Source: Pseudomonadota bacterium (lineage in GTDB: Bacteria; Pseudomonadota; Gammaproteobacteria; Burkholderiales; Burkholderiaceae_C). Taken from it: a DNA stretch of 64,000 bases. Below the pieces are notes generated by a model. The model saw only the letters and a list, made by a program, of their open reading frames with translations, ran no database searches and was not told where the DNA came from. Within the stretch, counting starts at the first letter, position 1. Each line of letters starts with the position of its first letter. Location of the stretch: NCBI GenBank assembly GCA_018241405.1, contig JAFEDY010000037.1, positions 12,361 to 76,360 of the forward strand. Reading direction: 5' to 3'. Made by a program: the position numbers and the translations under genes. Below are positions 1 to 8,097 of this stretch, piece by piece.

Positions 1-828
1 GGCGGTCTGCCGCGCGTGGCCGAGCTGTTCGAGGCCCGCTCTCCGAAGGACAAGGGCATGCTGGCCGAGATGACCGGCACGATTTCGTTCGGCAAGGAGA
101 CCAAGGGCAAGGTGCGCCTGCAGATCACCGACCCGGACGGCAAGGTCTGGGACGAGCTGGTCCCGAAGGAAAAGAACGTGCTGGTGCACGAGGGCCAGGT
201 GGTCAACAAGGGCGAGCTCATCGTGGACGGCCCGGCCGACCCGCAGGACATCCTGCGCCTCTTGGGCATCGAGGAGCTGGCGCGCTACATCGTCGATGAG
301 GTGCAGGACGTCTACCGCCTGCAGGGCGTGAAGATCAACGACAAGCACATCGAGGTCATCGTGCGCCAGATGCTGCGCCGCGTGGTGGTCGAGAACCCCG
401 GTGAATCGACCTACATCGCTGGCGAGCAGGTCGAGCGCTCGGAGATCCTCAACACCAACGAGCGACTGCAGTCCGAGGGCAAGATCCCGGCCACGTACAC
501 CAACGTGCTGCTGGGCATTACCAAGGCCTCGCTGTCCACCGACTCCTTCATCTCCGCGGCCTCGTTCCAGGAAACGACGCGCGTGCTCACCGAGGCGGCC
601 ATCATGGGCAAGCGCGACGAGCTGCGCGGCCTGAAGGAAAACGTCATCGTCGGCCGCCTGATTCCTGCCGGCACGGGCCTGGCCTACCACCAGGCGCGCA
701 AGGTCAAGGACGCCATGGACGAGGCCGAGCGCCGCGCCATCGCCGATGCCGAGGCCGCCGAGCTGGCCAGCGCGGGCTCCGAGGGTGCGGCCGCCGAGAT
801 CGACGGCAGCGCCGACGCGGCCGATTAA
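1..828 (+). CDS. rpoC: DNA-directed RNA polymerase subunit beta', C-terminal part (5' end outside window)
   Basis: This is the carboxy-terminal part of the RNA polymerase beta' subunit, part of the core enzyme that makes all RNA. The reading frame is open from base 1 and starts [13 protein letters not shown], a conserved beta' stretch, so the true start lies outside the window. The block [20 protein letters not shown] and the following VIVRQMLRR are hallmark C-terminal beta' motifs. The last 25 or so residues are an acidic, Ala-rich tail, as is common in betaproteobacteria. A strong intrinsic terminator follows 40 bases after the stop, so the rpoBC transcript ends here. Identification is certain; the only limit is truncation by the window edge. 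Confidence 0.98.
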   Translation, partial: GGLPRVAELFEARSPKDKGMLAEMTGTISFGKETKGKVRLQITDPDGKVWDELVPKEKNVLVHEGQVVNKGELIVDGPADPQDILRLLGIEELARYIVDEVQDVYRLQGVKINDKHIEVIVRQMLRRVVVENPGESTYIAGEQVERSEILNTNERLQSEGKIPATYTNVLLGITKASLSTDSFISAASFQETTRVLTEAAIMGKRDELRGLKENVIVGRLIPAGTGLAYHQARKVKDAMDEAERRAIADAEAAELASAGSEGAAAEIDGSADAAD

Positions 829-867
829 GCCGCCACCTGCCCCGCACCCCCCATGCGGGCATTGAAC

Positions 868-909
868 GCTCCCGGCTTGCCAGACTGGTGGGCCGGGAGT
901 TTCTTTTTG
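868..909 (+). terminator. Intrinsic terminator after rpoC
   Basis: CTCCCGGC (from 869) pairs with GCCGGGAG (ending 899) and is followed by a T-rich run, TTTCTTTTTG. It sits 40 bases past the rpoC stop and before the LemA-like gene, so it should end the rpoBC transcript. Confidence 0.85.
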
Positions 910-950
910 TCTTGTTGCAGGGCGGGCCATCCGCGGCGATCGTGAACCAC

Positions 951-1481
951 ATGTGGACCATCGGGACTCTTCTGGCGCTGCTGCTGTTCTGGGCGGTGGG
1001 CGCCTACAACCGGCTGATTCGCCTGCGCTCGGCGGCGATCCAGGCCTTTGGCGGGCTGGATGCGCATCTGCAGCGTTGGATGGCGCTGCTGAGCGAATAC
1101 CAGGTGTCGCGCACCGTGCCCTCGGGTCAGGATGACGGCCATGCGGCCCTGCGGGCCGCCGCCACCCAGCTGGAAGCGTCGCTGACCGTGGCGCGAGCGA
1201 AGCCGCTGGACGCGCAGGCGGTTTCCGCGCTATCGGCTGCGGCGCAGGTGCTCGAAACCGCCTGGCTGGCGGTCGTGCGTGAGGCCGCGCAGACCAGTGA
1301 GGGCGTGGCGCCGCCCGCGCTCGCGCCCTGGGTGCAGCGGCGCGAGCAGCTTGCGTTGCACGGCGATGTGGCGCAGGGCCAGTTCAACGAAGCGGTGCGG
1401 CACTACAACCATGCCGTGACGCAATTTCCGGCCAACCTGCTGGCCTGGCTGTTCGGCCTGAAGAAGGGGCTCCCGCTGTGA
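951..1481 (+). CDS. LemA family membrane protein
   Basis: A small membrane-anchored protein of the LemA family, whose molecular role is not settled. One membrane segment (about residues 2-19, rich in Leu and Ala) is followed by a helical domain. The motif YNRLIRLRSAAIQAFGGLD just after the membrane segment and the C-terminal FNEAVRHYNHAVTQFPANLL match the YN...R and YN...FP patterns of LemA proteins. I place the start at ATG 951, because the longer open frame from 888 would begin inside the rpoC terminator. The 3' end overlaps the rsmB start by four bases (GTGA), suggesting translational coupling. The family call is good and the function is unknown. Confidence 0.75.
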   Translation: MWTIGTLLALLLFWAVGAYNRLIRLRSAAIQAFGGLDAHLQRWMALLSEYQVSRTVPSGQDDGHAALRAAATQLEASLTVARAKPLDAQAVSALSAAAQVLETAWLAVVREAAQTSEGVAPPALAPWVQRREQLALHGDVAQGQFNEAVRHYNHAVTQFPANLLAWLFGLKKGLPL

Positions 1482-2848
1482 GTACGCACCACGGACATGG
1501 TGCCACCGCCACCGCATCTGCGCCGCTGCACCAACTGCTCGGTGCCACGGCCTCGGCGCTGCAAGCCATAGGCGCAGGCCAGTCGGGCACCGCGGCGCTG
1601 GAGGCCATAGACGCCGCGCTGCGTCCCGCGGTGCAAGCGCTCTTGTTCCAGGCACTGCGCAACCTGGGTCGTGCCCAGGCGCTGCGCCGCCTGCTGGCAC
1701 CGCGCAAGCCCCAGCCGCGTGTGGACGCTCTGCTGTGTACGGCGCTGGCGCTGGCTTGGTCACCCGAAGCCGCGCCCTACGAGCCATTTACCCTGGTCAA
1801 CCAGGCGGTGGAGGCGGCCAAGCGCAACCCGGCCACACGCGGTAACGCGGCCTTCATCAATGCCTGCCTGCGGCGCTTTCTGCGCGAACGCGCGACGCTG
1901 GTGGCGGCCACCGAGGCTGACGAGGTTGCAGCCTGGAACCACCCCGCATGGTGGATCAGGCGCCTGCGCCAGGACCATCCCCACCACTGGCAGCAGATCC
2001 TGCAGGCCAACAACGCGCCCGCGCCCATGGTGCTCAGGGTTTCAAGGCAAAAAACCACACAGACGGCCTATCAGCAAGCGCTGAGAGCTATCAATATTGA
2101 GTGTGGTGCGGCGGGCGATTGGGGCGTGGTGCTGGAGCGCCCCGTGCCGGTGCAGCGCCTGCCCGGGTTTGACCAGGGCCTGGTGTCGGTGCAGGACGCG
2201 GCCGCGCAGATGGCGGCGCCGCTGCTGCTCGCCGGGCTGGAAGCGGACCGGCCGCTGCGCCTGCTGGACGCCTGCGCAGCGCCCGGCGGCAAGACGGCGC
2301 AACTGCTTGAATGGGCGGCCGCGTTGCAGGCGCCCTGGCAGGTCACGGCGCTGGAGGTGGATGCGCGGCGCGCCGAGCGCATCCACGAGAACCTGCGCCG
2401 CCTGGGCCTGTCTGCCCAGGTGCTGGTGGCCGACGCCGGCGCGCCCGAGGCCTGGTGGCAACAGGCCAGCGGCGGCAGACCCTTCGACGCCATCCTGCTG
2501 GACGCGCCTTGCACCGCCTCGGGCATCGTGCGCCGCCACCCGGACGTGCGCTGGCTGCGCCGCGACAGCGACGTGGCGCAGCTGGCCGCGTTGCAGGCGC
2601 GCCTGCTGGCCGCGCTGTGGCCGCTGCTGGCACCCGGCGGGCGCATGCTGTATTGCACCTGCTCGGTGTTCCGCGCCGAAGGCGATGCGCAGATCCAGGC
2701 GTTTCTTGCGCACAACACCGACGCGCATTTGCTGCCCTCTCCGGGGCACTTATTCCCCGGCAGCCCGGACAAGCGCGGTGCGCTCCGGGACAATGGACCG
2801 GGTGAGCACGACGGATTCTTTTACGCATTGCTGCAAAAAGCCGCCTGA
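1478..2848 (+). CDS. rsmB: 16S rRNA m5C967 methyltransferase RsmB (Sun/Fmu)
   Basis: Methylates cytosine 967 of 16S rRNA using S-adenosylmethionine. The protein has 456 residues. Residues 1-150 form a NusB-like RNA-binding domain, and the rest is a Rossmann methyltransferase fold. The SAM-binding motif DACAAPGGKT is at residues 264-273. The two cysteines of m5C enzymes are both present: C345 in DAPCT and C395 in YCTCS. The start is GTG, overlapping the stop of the LemA-like gene. DUF4390 and ntrY follow closely, a gene order I know from Burkholderiales. Bases 2039-2100 (residues 188-208), between the NusB and catalytic domains, carry a copy of the interspersed stem-loop repeat in frame. Confidence 0.95.
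   Translation: MSTHHGHGATATASAPLHQLLGATASALQAIGAGQSGTAALEAIDAALRPAVQALLFQALRNLGRAQALRRLLAPRKPQPRVDALLCTALALAWSPEAAPYEPFTLVNQAVEAAKRNPATRGNAAFINACLRRFLRERATLVAATEADEVAAWNHPAWWIRRLRQDHPHHWQQILQANNAPAPMVLRVSRQKTTQTAYQQALRAINIECGAAGDWGVVLERPVPVQRLPGFDQGLVSVQDAAAQMAAPLLLAGLEADRPLRLLDACAAPGGKTAQLLEWAAALQAPWQVTALEVDARRAERIHENLRRLGLSAQVLVADAGAPEAWWQQASGGRPFDAILLDAPCTASGIVRRHPDVRWLRRDSDVAQLAALQARLLAALWPLLAPGGRMLYCTCSVFRAEGDAQIQAFLAHNTDAHLLPSPGHLFPGSPDKRGALRDNGPGEHDGFFYALLQKAA
2039..2100 (-). repeat. Interspersed stem-loop repeat (family A), copy 1, inside rsmB
   Basis: Read on the minus strand, this stretch runs TTGATAGCTCTCAGCGCTTG and ends in GGTTTTTTGCCTTGAAA. It shares the ATAGCT-x-AGCGCTT core and the terminal TTGAAA with the other family A copies listed here. 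It is AT-rich within GC-rich surroundings and stays in frame with rsmB. The second half of the stem (AAGCGCT) is degraded. Confidence 0.7.
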
Positions 2849-2855
2849 GCGGCGG

Positions 2856-3485
2856 ATGTCCCCCTGGTTGCACCCGGGGTTGCGCTGGCCCCACTGGTGC
2901 GCCCTGCTGGCCTGCCTGCTGGCCCTGTGGGCGCCGCCGCGGGTCGCCCACGCGCAGGCCCATGGTGAGGTTGACCAGCTGCAGCTGGAGCGCACGGCCG
3001 AGGGCTTGTTGCTGAGCGCCAACCTGCAGCTGGAGCTGCCCGAAGTGGTGCAGGACGCGCTGTACAAGGGCATCTCCCTGCACTTCATCGCCGAGGCCGA
3101 GGTGCTGCGCCAGCGCTGGTACTGGTACGACAAGATCGTGGCGCGCGCCACGCGCTACCTGCGCCTGACCTACCAGCCGCTGACGCGCCGCTGGCGCCTG
3201 GTGCAGTCCAGCGTGCCGTTTGCCGCCAATGGCCTGGGGGTGTCGCTGGGACAGAACTACGAGGAGCTGTCCGACGCGCTCTCGGCCATGCAGCGCATCG
3301 CGCGCTGGAAGATCGCCGACGAGGCCCAGCTCGATGCAGGCCTGCCCTACGTGGTCAACTTCCAGTTCCGCCTCGACCTGTCGCAGCTGCCGCGGCCGTT
3401 GCAGATCGGTGCCGTCGGGCGCTCGGCCTGGGACATCCTGCTGGCGCGCAGCGTGCATCTGCCGGCCGTGGAGGCCCCTCGATGA
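2856..3485 (+). CDS. DUF4390 family exported protein
   Basis: A conserved 209-residue protein of the DUF4390 family, of unknown function. The N-terminus has a hydrophobic segment (CALLACLLALWAPP) ending in AHAQA, a typical Sec signal peptide with a cleavage site near residue 35, so the mature protein should be periplasmic. The mature part is rich in beta-type sequence and conserved Tyr, Arg and Trp, e.g. YLRLTYQPLTRRW. I chose the ATG 7 bases after the rsmB stop, because the longer frame from 2097 only shadows rsmB. Its stop overlaps the ntrY start (ATGA). Its position between rsmB and ntrY hints at a link to the NtrY sensor, but nothing in the sequence proves it. Confidence 0.8.
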   Translation: MSPWLHPGLRWPHWCALLACLLALWAPPRVAHAQAHGEVDQLQLERTAEGLLLSANLQLELPEVVQDALYKGISLHFIAEAEVLRQRWYWYDKIVARATRYLRLTYQPLTRRWRLVQSSVPFAANGLGVSLGQNYEELSDALSAMQRIARWKIADEAQLDAGLPYVVNFQFRLDLSQLPRPLQIGAVGRSAWDILLARSVHLPAVEAPR

Positions 3486-5770
3486 GCGCGGCGGAGACAA
3501 GTCTCGTGACGGCCGAGCGCAAGGCGGCGCAACGCGCGCGTGCCATGCGCTGGGCCTTGGGTCTGGGTGCCGGGGTGATGGGGGCCATCGCCCTGGTGCT
3601 GCTGTTCCTGCTGACCCTGGCCACCAACAACCGCGCGCTATACGAGCGCAACTTCGCCTGGCTGCTGGGTGTCAACGTGCTGGTGGCGCTGGTGCTGCTG
3701 GCGGTGCTCGTGTGGGGCGCGGTGCGCCTGGCCCTGCGCCTCAAGCGCGGGCGTTTCGGCAGCCATTTGCTGATCAAGCTGGCGGGCATCTTTGGGCTGG
3801 TGGGGGTGATACCGGGCCTGCTGATCTACGTCGTGTCCTACCAGTTTGTGTCGCGCTCCATTGAAAGCTGGTTCGACGTCAAGGTCGAGGGCGCGTTGGC
3901 GGCAGGCGTCAGCCTGGCGCGCGTCACGCTCGATACCATCGCCAGCGACCTGGCCACGCAGACCCGCACCGCCAGTGCCCAGTTGGCGCAGGTGCCCGAT
4001 GCCGCGGCGGGCCTGGTGCTTGAGCGCATGCGCGACCAGCTGGGGGCCTCGGACCTGGTGTTGTGGAGCGCCGCGGGTCAGCCCATTGCGGGCGTGGGCC
4101 AGTCACGTTATTCGCTCAACCCCGAACGCCCCAGCGCGCAGCAGCTGCGGATGGCACGCCAGGAGCGCGTCAGTTTCCAGATCGAGGGCCTGGACGACAT
4201 CAGCGACCCCAAGGCCGCCGACAACGCGCGTGTGCGCACCCTGGTGCTGGTGCCCAACCCCGGCGTGGGGCTGCTGGCCGAGCCGCGCTACGTGCAGGCC
4301 ACGCTGCCGCTGCCGCGGGCCCTGGTGGCCAACGCCATTGCCGTGCAGGAGGCCAACCGCGAGTACCAGGAGCGCGCACTGGCGCGCACCGGCCTGCGGC
4401 GCATGTACATAGGCACGCTCACGCTGGCCCTGTTCCTGGCGGTGTTTGGCGCGGTGCTGCTGGCCGTGCTCCTGGGCAACCAGCTGGCGCGCCCCTTGCT
4501 GCTGCTGGCGGACGGCGTGCGCGAAGTGGCGGCCGGCAACCTGAGCCCCAAGGCCGTGCTGCAAGGCAAGGATGAATTGGGCGGGCTCACGCGTTCCTTC
4601 GCGCTGATGACGCAGCAGCTGGCCGATGCGCGCTCCGCGGTCGAACACAGCATGGGCCAGCTGGACGCGGCGCGCGGCAACTTGCAGACCATCCTCGACA
4701 ACCTGACCGCCGGGGTCATCGTGCTTGATGGGCGGGGCCTGATCCGCTCGTCCAACCCGGGCGCCACCCGCATCTTGCGCGCGCCGCTGGCGGCCTATGA
4801 GGGCCGCCCCCTGGCCGAGGTCCCCGGCCTGGCCGATTTTGCGGCCACGGTGCAGCAGCATTTCGACACCTTCGCGCTTGACCTCGATCACCACGGCCTG
4901 GACCATTGGCAGCACCCGTTTGACCTGCATGCCGCAGGCAGCGGTCTGGCCGCGCAGAGCACCAGCCTGGTGGCGCGTGGCGCGGGCCTGCCCCATGGCG
5001 AGCGCCTGCTGGTGTTCGACGACATCTCCGAGATCGTCTCGGCCCAGCGCGCTCAGGCCTGGGGCGAGGTGGCGCGGCGCCTGGCGCACGAGATCAAGAA
5101 TCCGCTCACGCCGATACAGCTGTCGGCCGAACGGCTGGAACTCAAGCTCAGCGGCAAGCTGCCCGACGCCGAGCAGGCCGTGCTCACCAAGTCGGTCAAG
5201 ACCATCGTCGACCAGGTCGATGCCATGAAGCGGCTGGTCAATGAATTCCGCGACTACGCCCGCCTGCCCGCCGCCGAACTGCACTCGCTGGACCTCAATG
5301 TGCTGGTCAGTGATGTGCTGCACCTGTACGGATCAGAGACGGCGCTGGTGCCGGTGCAGGCCGAGCTCGATGCGCATTGTCCGCTCATACGCGGCGATGC
5401 CCAGCAACTGCGTCAGGTGGTGCACAACCTGCTGCAGAACGCCCAGGACGCCACCCAGCAAGCCGCCGAGCAGCAGGGCCGGCCGCTCGCGCCGGTGCGC
5501 ATCAGCACGCGCTGGAGCGACACGGCGCAGCGCGTGAGGCTCACCATCTCCGACTGTGGGCCGGGTTTTCCGCCGCATATCCTGCAGCGCGCGTTCGAGC
5601 CCTACGTCACCACCAAGGCGCGTGGTACCGGTCTGGGCCTGGCGGTCGTGAAAAAAATCGTCGATGAGCATGGTGCCAGAATCGATCTGGTCAACCGCAT
5701 GGAAAGCGATATGGTGGTCGGCGCCCAAGTGTCGTTATCATTCGCACCAGAAACGGCAGTGAAACCGTAG
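3482..5770 (+). CDS. ntrY: Sensor histidine kinase NtrY
   Basis: Membrane sensor kinase of the NtrY/NtrX two-component system, associated in other bacteria with nitrogen and redox status. It has 762 residues. Three membrane segments lie near residues 20-45, 60-82 and 98-120, then a periplasmic sensing region to about 305, a fourth membrane segment (about 308-332), a HAMP linker (333-385) and a PAS domain (about 400-500). The phospho-acceptor is H536 in RRLAHEIKNPLTPIQLSAER. The ATPase domain shows the N box NLLQNAQDA (about 648), the G1 box DCGPGFP and the G2 box RGTGLGLAVVKKI (about 713). It overlaps DUF4390 by four bases and is followed 39 bases later by its regulator. Confidence 0.93.
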   Translation: MSAAETSLVTAERKAAQRARAMRWALGLGAGVMGAIALVLLFLLTLATNNRALYERNFAWLLGVNVLVALVLLAVLVWGAVRLALRLKRGRFGSHLLIKLAGIFGLVGVIPGLLIYVVSYQFVSRSIESWFDVKVEGALAAGVSLARVTLDTIASDLATQTRTASAQLAQVPDAAAGLVLERMRDQLGASDLVLWSAAGQPIAGVGQSRYSLNPERPSAQQLRMARQERVSFQIEGLDDISDPKAADNARVRTLVLVPNPGVGLLAEPRYVQATLPLPRALVANAIAVQEANREYQERALARTGLRRMYIGTLTLALFLAVFGAVLLAVLLGNQLARPLLLLADGVREVAAGNLSPKAVLQGKDELGGLTRSFALMTQQLADARSAVEHSMGQLDAARGNLQTILDNLTAGVIVLDGRGLIRSSNPGATRILRAPLAAYEGRPLAEVPGLADFAATVQQHFDTFALDLDHHGLDHWQHPFDLHAAGSGLAAQSTSLVARGAGLPHGERLLVFDDISEIVSAQRAQAWGEVARRLAHEIKNPLTPIQLSAERLELKLSGKLPDAEQAVLTKSVKTIVDQVDAMKRLVNEFRDYARLPAAELHSLDLNVLVSDVLHLYGSETALVPVQAELDAHCPLIRGDAQQLRQVVHNLLQNAQDATQQAAEQQGRPLAPVRISTRWSDTAQRVRLTISDCGPGFPPHILQRAFEPYVTTKARGTGLGLAVVKKIVDEHGARIDLVNRMESDMVVGAQVSLSFAPETAVKP

Positions 5771-5809
5771 CCGCAATGCGGCATGTGCAGTAAGGGTGCA
5801 TTTACATAC

Positions 5810-6508
5810 ATGGCAAACATTCTGGTGGTTGATGACGAACTGGGTATCCGGGATCTGTTGTCAGAAATCCTGAACGACGAGGGACACAGCGTGGACCTGG
5901 CCGAGAACGCCACCCAGGCACGCAGCGCGCGCCTGTCGAGCAGCTACGACCTGGTGCTGCTCGACATCTGGATGCCCGACACCGACGGCGTCTCGCTGCT
6001 CAAGGAATGGGCCATGGCCGGCATGCTGACCATGCCCGTGATCATGATGAGCGGCCATGCCACCATAGACACTGCGGTGGAGGCCACGCGCATCGGGGCA
6101 TTTTCGTTTCTGGAGAAGCCCATCACCATGCAAAAGTTGCTCAAGGCCGTCGAGCAGGGTTTGGCACGCAACGCCACCGGACAACGCCAGGCGGCTACGG
6201 CGCCCGCCCATGCAGCGGCAGCGGCAACGTCATCGGGGGCCGCAGTCGGCATCAATGGCGCGCAACCCGTTGCACATGTGATAGCAGCAGCCGAACCGCT
6301 GCCGCTGTCGCACCAGGGCTTCAATCTCGACCGCCCCCTGCGAGAGGCGCGCGATGGGTTCGAGAAGGCCTACTTCGAATTCCACCTGGCGCGTGAGGGC
6401 GGCTCCATGACGCGCGTTGCCGAGAAGACCGGACTGGAGCGCACCCACCTCTATCGCAAGCTGCGCCAACTGGGCGTGGACCTCGGACGCAGCAAGCGTA
6501 ATAGCTGA
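5810..6508 (+). CDS. ntrX: NtrX-type response regulator lacking the AAA+ domain
   Basis: Response regulator paired with NtrY, 232 residues. The receiver domain (1-120) has the acidic pair D8/D9, phospho-acceptor D52 in LLDIWMP and K103 in FLEKP. An Ala-rich linker (about 128-190) leads to a C-terminal Fis-type helix-turn-helix (MTRVAEKTGLERTHLYRKLRQLGV). The roughly 230-residue sigma-54-interacting AAA+ domain of classical NtrX is absent, so this protein cannot activate sigma-54 promoters in the usual way and may instead repress or act with sigma-70. I start at ATG 5810, where receiver homology begins. The gene ends 63 bases before tRNA-Phe. The name rests on the NtrY pairing. Confidence 0.85.
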   Translation: MANILVVDDELGIRDLLSEILNDEGHSVDLAENATQARSARLSSSYDLVLLDIWMPDTDGVSLLKEWAMAGMLTMPVIMMSGHATIDTAVEATRIGAFSFLEKPITMQKLLKAVEQGLARNATGQRQAATAPAHAAAAATSSGAAVGINGAQPVAHVIAAAEPLPLSHQGFNLDRPLREARDGFEKAYFEFHLAREGGSMTRVAEKTGLERTHLYRKLRQLGVDLGRSKRNS

Positions 6509-6555
6509 CCAGGAGAATTTTTTCGAAACTTGGGTGCTGTCACGATTTGGCAGCA

Positions 6556-6561
6556 TATAAT
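6556..6561 (+). promoter_or_regulatory. Minus-10 element of the tRNA-Phe promoter
   Basis: A perfect TATAAT lies 10 bases before the first base of tRNA-Phe. The -35 element is weak (TTGGGT at 6530-6535, with a long 20-base spacer). Confidence 0.65.
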
Positions 6562-6571
6562 GCAAGGCTAA

Positions 6572-6647
6572 GGCCCGGTAGCTCAGTCGGTAGAGCAGAG
6601 GATTGAAAATCCTTGTGTCGGCGGTTCGATTCCGTCCCAGGCCACCA
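6572..6647 (+). tRNA. tRNA-Phe (anticodon GAA)
   Basis: A complete 76-base tRNA with encoded CCA. The D arm is GCTC/GAGC, the anticodon loop TTGAAAA gives anticodon GAA for phenylalanine, and the T arm is GGCGG-TTCGATT-CCGTC. The acceptor stem GGCCCGG/CCAGGCC pairs except for one C5-A68 mismatch. A TATAAT lies just upstream and an intrinsic terminator just downstream, so it is an independent single-gene unit between ntrX and the convergent ugd. Confidence 0.96.
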
Positions 6648-6690
6648 AAAATTTTCCTTGTAAATCAATGGTTTACAAAGAGACGCAAAC

Positions 6691-6724
6691 AAAGCGGCCC
6701 GTCAAAACGGCCGCTTTTTTGTTT
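6691..6724 (+). terminator. Intrinsic terminator after tRNA-Phe
   Basis: AAGCGGCC (6692-6699) pairs with GGCCGCTT (6709-6716) across a 9-base loop and is followed by TTTTTTGTTTT. It should end the tRNA-Phe transcript. It lies 6 bases from the convergent ugd stop. Confidence 0.9.
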
Positions 6725-6729
6725 TCCTG

Positions 6730-8097
6730 TCACAGTTTTGGCAATGTCGTTGGTAAGACGGTGCGCGGCAACGACCCTGGGCGGCCGATCGCGTAGTAGC
6801 CCAGGCCATGGCGTGCGACGAGGTCTGGTTCATACAGGTTGCGGCCATCGAAGACCATGCGGTCCGCGAGCAGTCGGGCCAGCTCGGCGAAGTCGGGCAC
6901 GCGGTAGATCTTCCACTCGGTGACGATGGCCAGGCAGTCTGCGCCCTGAAGCGCCTCGGCAGGGCTGGCGCACAGGGTGAGGTCGGGGCGGTCGCCGAAG
7001 ATGCGGTGGGCTTCGTCCATGGCGGCCGGATCGTGCGCGCGCACCAGGGCGCCTGCGGCCCACAAGGCCTGCAGCAGGTTGCGGCTCGGCGCCTCGCGCA
7101 TGTCGTTGGTCTCGGGTTTGAAGGCCAGTCCCCACACGGCGATGACCTTGCCGCTGAGGCTGCCGCCGTAGTGCGCGATGATGCGCTCGCCCAGCAGTTC
7201 GCGCTGGGCATGGTTGCGCCGCTCAACAGCCTGCAGCAGTTCGGGCGCGAAGCCCGTTGAATGCGCCGTGTGTATCAGCGCCTTGACGTCCTTGGGAAAG
7301 CAACTGCCGCCATAGCCCGCGCCGGGGTAGATGAAGCTGTAGCCAATGCGCGGGTCGCTGCCTATGCCGCGGCGCACGGCCTCGATGTCGGCGCCCAGGC
7401 GCTCGGCCAGGTTGGCGATTTCGTTGATGAAGCTGATCTTGGTCGCCAGCATGGCGTTGGCCGCGTACTTGGTCAGCTCGGCGCTCCTCACGTCCATCAC
7501 CACCATGCGGTCGTGGTTGCGGTTGAACGGTGCGTAGAGCGCGCGCAGCTGGTGCTCGGCCGTGCTGCTTGCGGTGCCGATGATGATGCGGTCGGGCCGC
7601 CTGCAGTCGGCGACGGCTGCGCCCTCCTTGAGGAATTCGGGGTTGGAGACGACCTCGAAGGCGATGGACGCGCCGCGCTCAGCCAGTACTGCGTGCACGG
7701 TGGCGGCCACTCTGTCCGCGGTGCCCACGGGCACGGTGGACTTGTTGACGATGGTCTTCGGCCCTTGCATGTGACGCGCGACGGTGCGCGCGGCGGCCAG
7801 CACATGCTGCAGGTCGGCGCTGCCATCTTCGTCGGGCGGCGTGCCCACGGCCAGGAAAATCAGCTCGCCATGGGCCACACCCGCGGCGGCGTCGGTGGTG
7901 AACCGCAGGCGCCCCTCGGCCTGGTTGGACTGCACCAGGGGCTGCAGGCCGGGTTCGTGGATGGGGATCTGGCCCGCCTGCAGTGCCGCCACCTTGGCGG
8001 CATCGACGTCCACGCACATGACCTCGTGGCCGACATCGGCCAACACCGCGCCCTGCACCAGGCCGACATAGCCGGTACCAAAAATCGCGACCTTCAT
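6730..8097 (-). CDS. ugd: UDP-glucose 6-dehydrogenase
   Basis: Oxidises UDP-glucose to UDP-glucuronate with two NAD+, supplying sugar for exopolysaccharide, capsule or lipopolysaccharide. It has 455 residues. The N-terminal Rossmann motif is GTGYVGLVQGAVLAD. The catalytic cysteine is C266 in GAGYGGSCFPKD, and FEVVSNPEFLKEGAAV is the conserved substrate-side motif. Its ATG overlaps the stop of the upstream epimerase gene by four bases, so the two are translated together and act in sequence. UDP-N-acetyl-sugar dehydrogenases share the fold, but the FLAVGTPPDEDGSADL motif and the epimerase partner favour UDP-glucose. Confidence 0.93.
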   Translation of the reverse strand: MKVAIFGTGYVGLVQGAVLADVGHEVMCVDVDAAKVAALQAGQIPIHEPGLQPLVQSNQAEGRLRFTTDAAAGVAHGELIFLAVGTPPDEDGSADLQHVLAAARTVARHMQGPKTIVNKSTVPVGTADRVAATVHAVLAERGASIAFEVVSNPEFLKEGAAVADCRRPDRIIIGTASSTAEHQLRALYAPFNRNHDRMVVMDVRSAELTKYAANAMLATKISFINEIANLAERLGADIEAVRRGIGSDPRIGYSFIYPGAGYGGSCFPKDVKALIHTAHSTGFAPELLQAVERRNHAQRELLGERIIAHYGGSLSGKVIAVWGLAFKPETNDMREAPSRNLLQALWAAGALVRAHDPAAMDEAHRIFGDRPDLTLCASPAEALQGADCLAIVTEWKIYRVPDFAELARLLADRMVFDGRNLYEPDLVARHGLGYYAIGRPGSLPRTVLPTTLPKL

